A stretch of DNA of 64,000 nt from Pelomonas sp. SE-A7 (GTDB taxonomy: Bacteria; Pseudomonadota; Gammaproteobacteria; Burkholderiales; Burkholderiaceae_C). Both the position numbers and the translations under genes were made by a program. Below, piece by piece: positions 1-9,466 of this stretch. The notes under the pieces were generated by a model. It was given only the letters and a program-made list of their open reading frames with translations, searched no databases and was not told the origin of the DNA. The DNA is taken from contig NZ_JAUASW010000001.1 of NCBI RefSeq assembly GCF_030345705.1, forward strand, positions 1,984,001 through 2,048,000, given 5' to 3'. Each line of letters opens with the position of its first letter. Within the stretch, counting starts at the first letter, position 1.

Positions 1-527
1 AGGCCGTCGGGTGCGTGGCGGTCCATCAGCACCTTGCCGGCGATCATGCGCATGCCGCGGCTACGGGCCGACTCGAACAAGGCCTCGGCCGAACCCTTGT
101 GCACCGTCGGGAAGACCACGGCCGAGGTCGTGCCATGGGCCAGCAGCGCGTCGACGAAGCGCTCCGCGCCTTCATGGGCCACGGCCGGGTCGGCGTAGCG
201 GCGCTCGGCCGGGAAGGTGTAGCGGTTCAGCCAGTCCAGCAGCTCGCTGCCATAGCTGGCGATCACGTCAAGTTGCGGGCAGTGGACATGGGTGTCTATG
301 AAGCCCGGCAGTATCAGCTTGCCGGCGTGGTCGATGCGCTGGTACTCGGGCCCAGGCTCCTCGGCCTGGATGCCGGCGATGCGGCCCTGCTCGTCGATCA
401 GCAGCCAGTGGTTGGGGCGGAAGCGCACGGCCGCATCGTCCTCGGCACCCCAGGCGGGGGCCGCCGAGAAATCGAGCAGGTCGCCACGAAGGGCTGTCTT
501 TGCGGTCTGGGAGGTCTTCTGATTCAT
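1..527 (-). CDS. guaD: Guanine deaminase, N-terminal part (cut by window edge)
   Basis: Converts guanine to xanthine and ammonia in the cytoplasm and so feeds the xanthine dehydrogenase encoded next door. Only about 175 N-terminal codons are present; the gene runs off the left edge. The translation shows the amidohydrolase metal motif HxH (His80 and His82, in the stretch FIDTHVHCPQLD) and the segments ELLDWLNRYTFPAE and FPTVHKGS, which are characteristic of GuaD. The ATG at 527 reads MNQK and lies 2 nt after the stop of the LysR gene, so the two are probably one transcript. The C-terminal metal ligands cannot be checked here. Confidence 0.9.
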   Translation of the reverse strand, partial: MNQKTSQTAKTALRGDLLDFSAAPAWGAEDDAAVRFRPNHWLLIDEQGRIAGIQAEEPGPEYQRIDHAGKLILPGFIDTHVHCPQLDVIASYGSELLDWLNRYTFPAERRYADPAVAHEGAERFVDALLAHGTTSAVVFPTVHKGSAEALFESARSRGMRMIAGKVLMDRHAPDG

Positions 528-529
528 CG

Positions 530-1510
530 TCATTCGGGTTTCACGCGGGCCGCGGCCGGCGCATTGGCCACCAGGCTGCGCGCCACTTCGCGCACCTGTT
601 CTCGCAGCCAGCGCATGGGCGCGGCGGCGTGGCTGAGTTCATGCCAGAGCTGGTAGTAGGCCATGGGCGGAAAGGCCACCGGGCAGCGCAGCACCTTGAC
701 CGGCAGATCACCCAGGTAGCGCGAGCAGAACAGCCGGCCGGTGGTCAGCACCAGCAGGCTGTCGGCCACCATCGCAGGCAGCTGGCCGAAATGGGCGCAA
801 CGCACGGCGATACGGCGGCTCAGGCCCTGGTCGGTCAGGTGCTGGTCGATCACGCCGGGCTGGCCGGGGCTCAGCGGCATGGGCGCCAGGTGCTGGCAGG
901 CCAGGTATTTGTCGACGGTCCAGCCGCGACCATTGCTGCGGGCCATCGGGTGCTTCTCGCTGACCAGGCAGACGACTTCGTCGCTGAGCAATCGGCCCAG
1001 ATGCAGCTCGGCCGGCGGCTGCAGCCAGTTGCCTATGACCAGGTCGACCTCACCGCGTGCCAGGCTGGCCCGGTAGTCGTACTCGGCCGACAGCGGCTGC
1101 AGGTCGAGCATCAGACCCGGCGACAGGCGCTGCAAACGGGCCACCAGGGTGGGCAGAAAAAGCGGATCGAGATAGTCGCTGGCGGCAATGCGCACCCTCA
1201 GCTCGGCCGAGGCCGGGTCGAAGCCGCTCTTGCGCCGGCGCTCGCCGAACAGCTGGTCGGCATCCTGCAAGAGGCGCTGGGCCGGGGCCAGCAGGTCCAG
1301 CGCGGCGGCCGTTGGCGTCATGCCGGCACCGCTGCGCACCAGCAGCGCATCGCCGGTGAGCGTGCGCAGCCGCCTCAGCTGGGCGCTGACGGCGGGCTGG
1401 CTCATGTGCAGACGCATCGCAGCCCGGGAAACGCTGCGCTCGGTGATCACGGTATGCAGGACACGGACGAGTTGAAGCTCGATCTTGTCGAAAGTCGCGC
1501 GCAAGCTCAT
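530..1510 (-). CDS. LysR-family transcriptional regulator
   Basis: A 326-residue regulator of normal LysR length. A winged helix-turn-helix lies at about residues 10-68 (SVSRAAMRLHMSQPAVSAQLRRLR) and is followed by a co-inducer-binding domain. It is divergent from xdhA across a 71-bp gap and sits directly upstream of guaD on the same strand, so it is the obvious candidate regulator of guanine/xanthine breakdown. The inducer is unknown; a purine intermediate is an inference from position. The ATG at 1510 is the only sensible start. Confidence 0.93.
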   Translation of the reverse strand: MSLRATFDKIELQLVRVLHTVITERSVSRAAMRLHMSQPAVSAQLRRLRTLTGDALLVRSGAGMTPTAAALDLLAPAQRLLQDADQLFGERRRKSGFDPASAELRVRIAASDYLDPLFLPTLVARLQRLSPGLMLDLQPLSAEYDYRASLARGEVDLVIGNWLQPPAELHLGRLLSDEVVCLVSEKHPMARSNGRGWTVDKYLACQHLAPMPLSPGQPGVIDQHLTDQGLSRRIAVRCAHFGQLPAMVADSLLVLTTGRLFCSRYLGDLPVKVLRCPVAFPPMAYYQLWHELSHAAAPMRWLREQVREVARSLVANAPAAARVKPE

Positions 1511-1519
1511 AAGCCTTGA

Positions 1520-1536
1520 GGCATGGTGGACATGCC
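1520..1536. promoter_or_regulatory. Inverted repeat in the LysR/xdhA divergent gap
   Basis: GGCATG-N5-CATGCC, perfect 6-bp arms, lies in the 71-bp space between the divergent starts of the LysR gene and xdhA. Size and place fit a LysR-type binding site; no binding data exist. Confidence 0.45.
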
Positions 1537-1581
1537 CGGAATCGTATAGGCATCTTCGCCGCTTGCAGTTAAGGTCACGCG

Positions 1582-3120
1582 ATGGAATCCCGCGCGCGTC
1601 CCCTCCGTTTCTTCCACCGTGGCGAAATCCGCGAAATCAGCGGCCTGCCGGTCACGACCACGGTGCTGCAGTACCTGCGTGAGCACGCCCATTGCACCGG
1701 CACCAAGGAAGGCTGTGCCGAAGGCGATTGCGGCGCCTGCACCGTGCTGGTCGGCGAGCTGGACTCGCAGGGCGAGCTTCAACTCAAGAACGTCAACGCC
1801 TGCACCCAGTTCCTGCCCACGCTGGACGGCCAGGCCCTCTTGACGGTCGAGGACCTGGGCACGCCGGAGTCGCTGAACCCGGTCCAGCAGGCCTTGGTCG
1901 ATTGCCACGGCTCGCAATGCGGCTTCTGCACTCCCGGCTTCGCGATGACGCTGCAGGCCTGCTACGAGCGCCATGGCGAGGCCGGCACCCGCCCCAGCCG
2001 CCAGCAGCTGGCCGACGACCTGGCCGGAAACCTCTGCCGCTGCACCGGCTACCGGCCGCTGCTGGATGCCGGCGAGCGCATGTTCGAGCTGCCGGCCCAT
2101 CACCTGGACCGCGCCCCCCTGGCCGCCGCGCTCAAGACCCTGGCCCAGGATCCGCCACTGCACTACGAGGCGGCGAACCCGGCCTTCGGCGGCCGCACTG
2201 ACCGCTTCGATCAACCGCGCACCATCGACCAGCTCGCCACGCTGCGCGAAGCCAACCCGCAAGCCCGGCTGCTGGCCGGCTCCACCGACATAGGCCTCTG
2301 GGTCAACAAGCAGTTCCGCGACCTGGGCGATGTGATCCACCTGGGCGGCGTGGCCGAGCTGCGGCAGATCCGCCGCCAGGCGCTGAATGGCGCACCGGCG
2401 CTCTGGATTGGCGCCGGCGCCTCGCTGGAAGAAAGCTGGTCGGCCCTGGCCGAGGCCGTGCCTGCGCTGCGCGAGCTCTGGCTGCGCTTTGCCTCGCCGC
2501 CGGTGCGCAATGCCGGCACCCTGGGCGGCAATGTGGCCAACGGCAGCCCGATCGGCGATGGCGCTCCGGCCCTGATGGCCCTGGGCGCCCAGCTGCTGCT
2601 GCGCAAGGGCTCGCGCCAACGGCAACTGGCCCTCGAGGATTTCTACCTCGACTACATGAAGAACGCTCTGGAGCCCGGCGAGTTCCTCGAAGCGATGCTC
2701 GTGCCCCTGCCGGACGATCACACCACGCTGCGCGCCTACAAGATCGCCAAGCGCTACGACAGCGACATCTCGGCCGTCTGCGGCGTGCTGTCACTGACGC
2801 TGGACCCGGCCACCCATGAAGTCCATGCCGCCCGCTTCGCCTTCGGCGGCATGGCCGCCACCGTGAAGCGCGCCAACCAGGCCGAATGCGGCGTGGTCGG
2901 CCAGGTCTGGAGCCACGCCACGGCCGAGGCCGCCGCCGCGGCACTGGCGCGCGACTTCACGCCGCTGAGCGACATGCGCGCCAGCAGCGGCTATCGCATG
3001 CAGGTGGCGCAGAACCTGTTCCGAAAGCTCTGGCTGGAGACCCGGCCGTCACTGGCCCTGGCGCCGCGCCATGCCAGTGTCTGGATGGCGGTCTCTCACG
3101 ATGACGAGGTGCGCGCATGA
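1582..3120 (+). CDS. xdhA: Xanthine dehydrogenase small subunit (2Fe-2S and FAD)
   Basis: Electron-transfer subunit of the molybdenum enzyme that oxidises hypoxanthine and xanthine to urate. Of 512 residues, the N-terminal ferredoxin domain has Cys45, Cys50, Cys53 and Cys75 for the first 2Fe-2S cluster. The second cluster uses the CxxC at 113-116 and the CxC at 152-154. An FAD-binding domain follows from about residue 205 (LAGSTDIGLWV, GNVANGSPIGD), then the CO-dehydrogenase-flavoprotein C-terminal domain. Its stop overlaps the start of xdhB by 4 nt (ATGA), so translation is coupled. The insertion factor xdhC is 12 kb away in another operon. Confidence 0.97.
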   Translation: MESRARPLRFFHRGEIREISGLPVTTTVLQYLREHAHCTGTKEGCAEGDCGACTVLVGELDSQGELQLKNVNACTQFLPTLDGQALLTVEDLGTPESLNPVQQALVDCHGSQCGFCTPGFAMTLQACYERHGEAGTRPSRQQLADDLAGNLCRCTGYRPLLDAGERMFELPAHHLDRAPLAAALKTLAQDPPLHYEAANPAFGGRTDRFDQPRTIDQLATLREANPQARLLAGSTDIGLWVNKQFRDLGDVIHLGGVAELRQIRRQALNGAPALWIGAGASLEESWSALAEAVPALRELWLRFASPPVRNAGTLGGNVANGSPIGDGAPALMALGAQLLLRKGSRQRQLALEDFYLDYMKNALEPGEFLEAMLVPLPDDHTTLRAYKIAKRYDSDISAVCGVLSLTLDPATHEVHAARFAFGGMAATVKRANQAECGVVGQVWSHATAEAAAAALARDFTPLSDMRASSGYRMQVAQNLFRKLWLETRPSLALAPRHASVWMAVSHDDEVRA

Positions 3121-5426
3121 ACAAGCCGGTCGACCTGCCGCAAGTGGTCGGCACCAGCGCTGCCCACGAATCGGCGGCCCTGCATGTCAGCGGCCAGGCC
3201 AGCTACTGCGACGACATCGCCGAGGCCCAAGGCACCTTGCATTGCGCACTGGGCCTTTCGCCCATCGCCCATGGCCGGCTGCTCGGCATCGATATCGAGC
3301 TCTTGAAGCAGCAGCCCGGCGTGGTGGCCGTGCTGACCGCGGCCGACATCCCGGGCGAGAACAACTGCGGCCCGCTGATCCACGACGACCCCATCCTGGC
3401 CGAGGGCGAGCTGCGCTTCCTGGGCCAGCCGGTGTTCGCCGTGATCGCCACCGACCGCGAGCTGGCCCGCCGCGCCGCAGCGCTCGACAAGCAGGCGATC
3501 CGCTGTGAGGCGCTGGAGCCTGTGCTCACCGCCCGCGAGGCCCATGCCAAGGGCCAATACGTGCTGCCGCCCATGCATCTCAGCCGCGGCGAGCCGCAGC
3601 AGCAGCTGGCCGCGGCGCCGCACCGGCTGCAGGGCGAATGGTCGGTCGGTGGCCAGGAGCAGTTCTATCTGGAGGGCCAGATCAGCTATGCCCTGCCCCA
3701 GGACGGCCAGGCGGTGCTGATCCACTGCTCGACCCAGCATCCCAGCGAGATGCAGCAGCTGGTGGCCCATGCGCTGGCCTGGCATTCGCACCAGGTGCAG
3801 GTGCAGTGCCGGCGCATGGGGGGCGGCTTCGGCGGCAAGGAGTCTCAGTCGGCCCAGTTCGCCATCGTCGCGGCCCTGGCGGCGATGAAGCTGCGCCGGC
3901 CGGTCAAGCTGCGCCTGGACCGCGACGACGACTTCCTGATCACCGGCCGCCGCCACGGTTTCGACTACCGCTGGGACGTGGGCTATGACGACCAAGGGCT
4001 GCTGCTGGCGGCCGAGATCGAGCTGGTCTCCAACGCCGGCCACTCCGCCGACCTGTCGGCCCCGGTGATGGCGCGGGCGCTCTGCCATTTCGACAACGCC
4101 TACTGGCTGCCCCATGTGGCCATGCACGGCTTCTGCGCCAAGACCAACACGCAGAGCAATACCGCCTTCCGCGGCTTCGGCGGGCCGCAGGGCGCGCTGG
4201 CGGTCGAGGTCATCCTGGATTCCATCGCCCGGCGGCTGAAGCTGGATCCGCTGCTGGTGCGCCAGCGCAATTTCTACCGGCCCGGGCAAGACCTGGCCCC
4301 CTATGGCCAGCAGGTCAGCGACAACATCATCCAGCCGCTGACCGACCGCCTGGTCGAGACCAGCAACTACCACCAGCGCCGCGCCGTCATCCAGGCCTTC
4401 AACGCGACCAGCCCGGTGCTGAAGAAGGGCATGGCGCTGACGCCGGTGAAGTTCGGCATCTCGTTCAACGTGGTCCACCTGAACCAGGCCGGCGCCCTGG
4501 TCCATGTCTACACCGACGGCTCGGTGCTGGTGAACCATGGCGGCACCGAGATGGGCCAGGGCCTCAACACCAAGGTGGCCCAGGTCGTGGCCCATGAGCT
4601 GGGCGTTCCGCTGAGCCAGGTGCGCGCCTCGGCCACCGACACCAGCAAGATCGCCAACACCTCGGCCACGGCCGCCTCGACCGGCTCCGACCTGAACGGC
4701 AAGGCCGCGCAAGACGCCGCCCGCAAGATCAGGCAGCGCCTGGCCAAGCTCGCCGCCGAGCTGCTGGGCGGCGCGCCCGAAGCCCTGAGCTTTGCCAACG
4801 GCCTGGTCACGAGCGGCGAGGCCTCGATTCCGTTCAAGGAGCTGGTCTCGAAGGCCTACTTCGCCCGCATCCAGCTCTGGAGCGATGGCTTCTACGCCAC
4901 GCCCGGCCTGCACTGGGACCGCGCCAAGCTGCAGGGCCATCCCTTCTACTACTACGCCTATGGCGCGGCGGTGTCCGAGGTGGTCGTCGACACCCTGACC
5001 GGCGAAAGCCGCGTGGTCCGCGCCGACGTGCTGCACGACGTGGGCCAGTCGCTGAACCCGGCGCTGGACATAGGCCAGGTCGAGGGCGCCTTCGTGCAAG
5101 GCATGGGCTGGCTGACCATGGAAGAACTGGTCTGGCATCCCAAGTCCGGCCTGCTGAGCACCCACGCTCCCTCCACCTACAAGATCCCCACGGCCAACGA
5201 CAGCCCGGTCGACTTCCGCGTCGCCCTGTTCGACCAGCCCAACCGCGAGGACAGCATCCACCGCAGCAAAGCCGTCGGCGAGCCGCCGCTCTTGCTGCCC
5301 TTCTCGGTGCTGCTGGCGATCAAGGATGCGGTGGCAAGCTGCGGACCGACCGGCTGCGATCCCGAACTGCGGGCACCTGCCACGGCCGAGGCGGTGCTGA
5401 AGGCGGTTCAGAGCCTGGCGCGCTGA
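3117..5426 (+). CDS. xdhB: Xanthine dehydrogenase molybdopterin subunit
   Basis: Large catalytic subunit, 769 residues, carrying the molybdenum cofactor. It has the aldehyde oxidase/xanthine dehydrogenase a/b hammerhead (about residues 20-130) and then the two molybdopterin-binding domains. Recognisable motifs are RRMGGGFGGKE, the FRGFGGPQG stretch and the C-terminal catalytic glutamate, Glu722 in KAVGEPPLLL. It overlaps xdhA by 4 nt. The overall form is the bacterial split XdhAB type. A hairpin without a T-tract follows the stop at once and separates it from the convergent MFS gene. Confidence 0.97.
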   Translation: MNKPVDLPQVVGTSAAHESAALHVSGQASYCDDIAEAQGTLHCALGLSPIAHGRLLGIDIELLKQQPGVVAVLTAADIPGENNCGPLIHDDPILAEGELRFLGQPVFAVIATDRELARRAAALDKQAIRCEALEPVLTAREAHAKGQYVLPPMHLSRGEPQQQLAAAPHRLQGEWSVGGQEQFYLEGQISYALPQDGQAVLIHCSTQHPSEMQQLVAHALAWHSHQVQVQCRRMGGGFGGKESQSAQFAIVAALAAMKLRRPVKLRLDRDDDFLITGRRHGFDYRWDVGYDDQGLLLAAEIELVSNAGHSADLSAPVMARALCHFDNAYWLPHVAMHGFCAKTNTQSNTAFRGFGGPQGALAVEVILDSIARRLKLDPLLVRQRNFYRPGQDLAPYGQQVSDNIIQPLTDRLVETSNYHQRRAVIQAFNATSPVLKKGMALTPVKFGISFNVVHLNQAGALVHVYTDGSVLVNHGGTEMGQGLNTKVAQVVAHELGVPLSQVRASATDTSKIANTSATAASTGSDLNGKAAQDAARKIRQRLAKLAAELLGGAPEALSFANGLVTSGEASIPFKELVSKAYFARIQLWSDGFYATPGLHWDRAKLQGHPFYYYAYGAAVSEVVVDTLTGESRVVRADVLHDVGQSLNPALDIGQVEGAFVQGMGWLTMEELVWHPKSGLLSTHAPSTYKIPTANDSPVDFRVALFDQPNREDSIHRSKAVGEPPLLLPFSVLLAIKDAVASCGPTGCDPELRAPATAEAVLKAVQSLAR

Positions 5427-5446
5427 GGGCGGACCTGTCCGCCCTC
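5425..5446. terminator. Hairpin between convergent xdhB and MFS gene
   Basis: Perfect 10-bp arms GAGGGCGGAC / GTCCGCCCTC with a 2-nt loop, starting inside the xdhB stop codon. No T-tract follows on either strand, so it is a weak or factor-dependent bidirectional terminator at best. Confidence 0.5.
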
Positions 5447-5456
5447 GCCATGGCCC

Positions 5457-6701
5457 TCACGCCATTTCACTGGGAGCTGGCGCCACGCTGCCCCGATAAG
5501 CCCAGAAGCGCGGCAGCGCAAAGCCGGTTGCGATCACGCCGACCAGGCAGATCGCGCCACCCAGCCAGATCGAGGTCGACAGCCCCCAGGCATCGGCCAT
5601 GAAGCCGGCCCGTGCATTGCCGATCAGCGGCCCGGTCAGGTAGCTGATCATCTCGATGCCGGCCAGGCGGCCGCGCATCTCGTTGGGGATGGTCTGGTTC
5701 CAGATCGTGCCGCGGAACACGCCGCTGACCATGTCGGCCGCGCCGGCCACGGCCAGGCAGGCCAGGCCCAGCAGCAGGCTGGGCGCAAAGCCCAGGGCCA
5801 CGATGCCCAGCGCCCACACGGCCGCCGCGATGACGACGGCGCGGCCATGGCGCGAGACCCGGCCGGTCCAGCCGCTGAACACGCCTATCACCAGGGCACC
5901 GACCGACATGGCCGACAGCAGCCAGCCCACGGACTCGGTGCGGCCGTCGGCGGCGGCCATGGCCGGGAACAGCGCCACCGGGAAGGCGAAGGCCATGGCG
6001 ACGATGTCGACGAGATAGGTGCCCATCAGCTCGGGCCGCTTCCAGGCGAAGCGCAGGCCCTCGGCCAGATCGGCCAGCAGATGCGGTCGCTCGGCCGGCG
6101 TCTCGGTCGCTCCCAGCGCCTCGCGCGGGATGCGGTAGATGAAGAACAGGGCCGCGACGAAGGTGAAGAAGTCGAACAGGTAGGCACCGACCGCGCCCCA
6201 GGTCGCCAGCAGCACGCCGGCCAGGGCCGGCCCGGCCACCATGCCGACCGTGCCCCGCACCGACGACAAGGCGGCGACGGCGGCGAACTCTTCCGGCCGC
6301 GCCAGCTTCTGCGTCAGCGCCTCGAGCGCCGGGCGATGAAAGCCGCTGGCGGCCTGCAGCACGGCGACCAGCAGATAGATCGCCCACACGCTGGCCGCGG
6401 CCGACATTGCATTGGCCAGCAGGCCCGCGAGGCACAGGGCCATCACCCCCTCGGACGCCAGCAGCAGGCGCTTGCGGTCCACACGGTCCGCCACCGCCCC
6501 GCCCAGCAGGCCGCACAGCACCACCGGCACCAGTTGGACCAGGCCCAGCAAGCCCACCTGGGCATTGGAATGCGTCAATTCGTAGAGCTGCCAGGGCACG
6601 GCCACGTAGCTGACCATGGTGCCCAGGCCCGAGATGAACTGGCTGGCGAAGAGGCGGCGGAAGGCGAGGTTGTGCCGCAGGGGGGCTATGTCTAGGAGCA
6701 T
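5457..6701 (-). CDS. MFS transporter, EntS-like
   Basis: A 414-residue inner-membrane protein with about 12 hydrophobic helices and the loop motif GGAVADRVDRKRLLL between helices 2 and 3. Length and pattern fit the MFS_3/EntS group of drug and siderophore exporters. Nothing nearby makes a siderophore, so the substrate is open. It starts at ATG 6701 and is convergent with xdhB. Confidence 0.85.
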   Translation of the reverse strand: MLLDIAPLRHNLAFRRLFASQFISGLGTMVSYVAVPWQLYELTHSNAQVGLLGLVQLVPVVLCGLLGGAVADRVDRKRLLLASEGVMALCLAGLLANAMSAAASVWAIYLLVAVLQAASGFHRPALEALTQKLARPEEFAAVAALSSVRGTVGMVAGPALAGVLLATWGAVGAYLFDFFTFVAALFFIYRIPREALGATETPAERPHLLADLAEGLRFAWKRPELMGTYLVDIVAMAFAFPVALFPAMAAADGRTESVGWLLSAMSVGALVIGVFSGWTGRVSRHGRAVVIAAAVWALGIVALGFAPSLLLGLACLAVAGAADMVSGVFRGTIWNQTIPNEMRGRLAGIEMISYLTGPLIGNARAGFMADAWGLSTSIWLGGAICLVGVIATGFALPRFWAYRGSVAPAPSEMA

Positions 6702-6812
6702 GGCTTGAGTTTGTCAGGGCGTACGGTCCGGGCTAGCGAAGCGGACCGCGGGTTGCTTGCGAGTGCTGCAGAATCCGCGGCGGCAGTATCTCAACCGCTT
6801 CAAGGCCTCCAC

Positions 6813-8588
6813 ATGCGCCCCCACTTGCCGCTGCTTCTCACAGTCTTGCTCGTATGCCGCAATGCAGTAGGTGCACCTGGTGAAGAACCCCTCGACGTGC
6901 GGGACCCAGCTGAAATCAAGTCTCATCTGCTTGCTCCACCGCAAGTCATTCGCACCGCCTGGCGTGACCTGACAAAACAGGACGTGTCTGACAGTGGCTG
7001 GCTCTTCCAGATCTCAGTCGATGCCACTGGACGAGTCAAGCGAGCCGACCTCAAGTTCGGCCCAGCGGCCAATCGCAGGGAGGCAGTACGGGCAGCCATG
7101 GCCATGCAGTTCAACCCCTTTCTGCGCGACGGGCGCGCCGTGCCGGTTCGGTTCGAATACGCCATCCAAGGGGAGGTCAATGACTATGACGGCCCGGTGG
7201 ACCGATCATTTCCGGCAGCCATTGACCCAAGGCAAGTCCGTATCGCGCTTCGGCGCACCGGCTGCTTTGGCTCTTGTCCGGACTATTGGGTAGAGCTGCG
7301 AGGCGACGGCAGCGTCAGCTACCGCGGCTTCCAAAACGTCGTCGTCAGGGGCGAGCATCACTGGCGGGTAGAGCCGGCTGCAGTCCATGCCTTGATCGAG
7401 AGGTTCAGGTCGGCGGATTACTTGAAGCTGAATGGCTATTACACGATCGATGCCACTGATCTGCCGACCTACGTGACACGGCTGAGTATTGGGCGACACA
7501 AGAAGTTTGTTCTCGACTACGGCGGCGGCGAAGTCGGTGAAGTACTCGCCGCAACTTCCTTCGGTGTCGCTGACCCCAAGATGCCGGGCGCAGTGACCGA
7601 ACTTGAGGACGCCATAGATGCCGCTACCGGCGTCAATAGCTGGGTCCGTGGCGACGAGAGCACGCTCATCAAGCTACGCAAGGCAAAGTGGAGCTTCCGA
7701 TCACAGGCAGCTGGGCAAGGCCTGGTGCGGCTGATCGCCGACTGCAAGGTCGCTCTGGCGATGGACTTCATTCGGGCGGGCGCGCCAATCAAGGTGCGGA
7801 GCGACGATTGGCTGGCAGGCCTAGCCACGTCGCTGGCCCCACAGTGCGGCAATCTCGGCCTGGTACGCCAGCTGGAAGCTCGTGGCTCGTTGGCACGCAA
7901 GCGGGACGCTCAGGCGTTTCTCGATGCCAGCGTCCATAGCGGCTATCCGGACCTTGTCGAAATCGCACTGAAGCATGATCCCCATGGACGGCGCACGACC
8001 GCTGACGGTACGCCACTGATCATCGCCGCCGCGAAAGGCTACGCCCGCGACGGAGTAGCGTCGGCCGACCTGGGATTCGACCCTGCCAAGGTGGTCACGC
8101 TACTGCTGCTTGCCGGTGCGGACCCCAATGCTCGCGACAACGATGGAAATACACCGCTGCATGAGGCCAACGACGCCGCGGTAGTACGCGCGCTAGTCGC
8201 CAGCGGCGCTGATCCAAACGCACGGAACAACCGCGGCGAGACGCCCCTCTTCGACAAGTACTTTGACGAAACCAAGCCGGCGCTCATCGAAGGAGGGGCC
8301 GATCTGGCTGCCAGAGATCACCTAGGCCAGACCGCCCTGTTCGATCAACGCTACCCTGCCAATGCACAGGTCCTGCTGAAAGCTGGGGCCGACGTCAACG
8401 CAAAGGATCTCAAGGGGAACACACCGCTGGAGACGGCACTTGATGAAGACGTGGCCCTGCTGCTGCTCGACGCAGGTGCCTCCTTGCCCGTTGATCGGGC
8501 GCGCCTGTCGGCAATGCTCGAAAGAGCAACCGAGCGGAAATGGACCAGGCTTCGAACCCTTCTTGCCCAGGTGCTCGCAGGGCATTGA
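6813..8588 (+). CDS. Exported DUF6438-like and ankyrin-repeat protein
   Basis: The ATG at 6813 was chosen because it opens a clean signal peptide (MRPHLPLLLTVLLVCRNAVGA); an upstream TTG at 6705 would add 36 residues with no such signal. The mature protein has a region typical of DUF6438 (about residues 125-260, RIALRRTGCFGSCPDYWVEL). From about residue 395 to the end it has ankyrin repeats, for example LLLAGADPNARDNDGNTPLHEAND and LLKAGADVNAKDLKGNTPLETAL. Third codon positions are more mixed and G+C is visibly lower than in the flanking genes, which suggests later acquisition. Function unknown; ankyrin repeats imply protein binding, presumably in the periplasm. Confidence 0.75.
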   Translation: MRPHLPLLLTVLLVCRNAVGAPGEEPLDVRDPAEIKSHLLAPPQVIRTAWRDLTKQDVSDSGWLFQISVDATGRVKRADLKFGPAANRREAVRAAMAMQFNPFLRDGRAVPVRFEYAIQGEVNDYDGPVDRSFPAAIDPRQVRIALRRTGCFGSCPDYWVELRGDGSVSYRGFQNVVVRGEHHWRVEPAAVHALIERFRSADYLKLNGYYTIDATDLPTYVTRLSIGRHKKFVLDYGGGEVGEVLAATSFGVADPKMPGAVTELEDAIDAATGVNSWVRGDESTLIKLRKAKWSFRSQAAGQGLVRLIADCKVALAMDFIRAGAPIKVRSDDWLAGLATSLAPQCGNLGLVRQLEARGSLARKRDAQAFLDASVHSGYPDLVEIALKHDPHGRRTTADGTPLIIAAAKGYARDGVASADLGFDPAKVVTLLLLAGADPNARDNDGNTPLHEANDAAVVRALVASGADPNARNNRGETPLFDKYFDETKPALIEGGADLAARDHLGQTALFDQRYPANAQVLLKAGADVNAKDLKGNTPLETALDEDVALLLLDAGASLPVDRARLSAMLERATERKWTRLRTLLAQVLAGH

Positions 8589-8775
8589 CACGGGGGCCAC
8601 GACGGCGGACTGCTTGGGGCACTCCGGCGAGTTTCCGGGTGCTGAAGCCGGTTCACTCCGTTGCCTAAGGCCGCCCCTCAGCATTGAGGATGCCTGCCGG
8701 CAGACAGGTCGGTAGCGTCCGACCGCCCGGCCTCGTGCACCGCTCCGGTGGCCTGCGTCCGGCGGGAGTAGCATC

Positions 8776-9447
8776 ATGCCGGACCTTGACCTCTTTGCCG
8801 AAATCCTGGTGATCGGTGGCTTGCTGCTGCTGGCACTGTCGCCGCTGATCGTGCGACTGAGTCCGCTGGCCAGGCAGGGCAATGGATTCATTCCCGCGGT
8901 CGACTACCTCAAGGAAGGTAGCGGCCGCCTGGCCATCGTGGTGCTGCTCAGCTACGCGCTGGGCGTGGCTGGCAACCGCTTGATAGACGATGGCCTAGAC
9001 CTACTCATCAAGCCTGGGCAAGCCTACTCGGACGCCTACAAGGCCTGGGCTTCGCAGGATTCCAAGCGTCCTCCGAGCCTCAAGCATGCCGAGTTCCTGC
9101 TGCGCGAGCGCAGCGAGGCCACCCGCGCCTGGTTCGACCGGCACAAGTCCTTCGTCCGCGTGCTGCGCGGCGCCGCGGCGGCCTGCGCCCTGCTGCTGCT
9201 GACCATGACGGCGTACGAATGCTCCAAGCCCCCCAAGCCTCGCTACCGGCCACTGCATTTCTTCGGCGCCGGTCTTCTGCTCGTGATCTTTGCCAACGCT
9301 TACTACCTTGAGGCCAAGTCTTACAGCGAGAAGGCGTATGACCTGTACCGGCACCTGCCGCCGGTCAAGCTGGGCTGGGATCCGAACCACGTGGAGCCGA
9401 CGGGCATCAGCGTCGCCGAGGCCAAGGCCGGATTGCGTCCGGCCTGA
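8776..9447 (+). CDS. Uncharacterised membrane protein
   Basis: A 223-residue protein I do not recognise. It has four hydrophobic stretches at about residues 8-27, 50-68, 130-147 and 162-179. A charged cytoplasmic or periplasmic loop of about 60 residues lies between the second and third. A GGGAG ribosome-binding site precedes the ATG by 6 nt. The next gene follows 19 nt later in the same direction, so the two may share a transcript. No enzymatic motif is seen. Confidence 0.65.
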   Translation: MPDLDLFAEILVIGGLLLLALSPLIVRLSPLARQGNGFIPAVDYLKEGSGRLAIVVLLSYALGVAGNRLIDDGLDLLIKPGQAYSDAYKAWASQDSKRPPSLKHAEFLLRERSEATRAWFDRHKSFVRVLRGAAAACALLLLTMTAYECSKPPKPRYRPLHFFGAGLLLVIFANAYYLEAKSYSEKAYDLYRHLPPVKLGWDPNHVEPTGISVAEAKAGLRPA

Positions 9448-9466
9448 GCCTCGCTACAGTCGGCGG

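Noticed and set aside
3096..5261. Long minus-strand open frame (721 codons) opposite xdhB
   Set aside because: Exactly shadows xdhB; the composition is a G+C-rich antisense artefact with no ribosome-binding site or domain.
8692..8701. CTGCCGGCAG palindrome between the ankyrin and membrane-protein genes
   Set aside because: Ten bases of G/C symmetry are expected by chance at this composition, and no promoter elements adjoin it.
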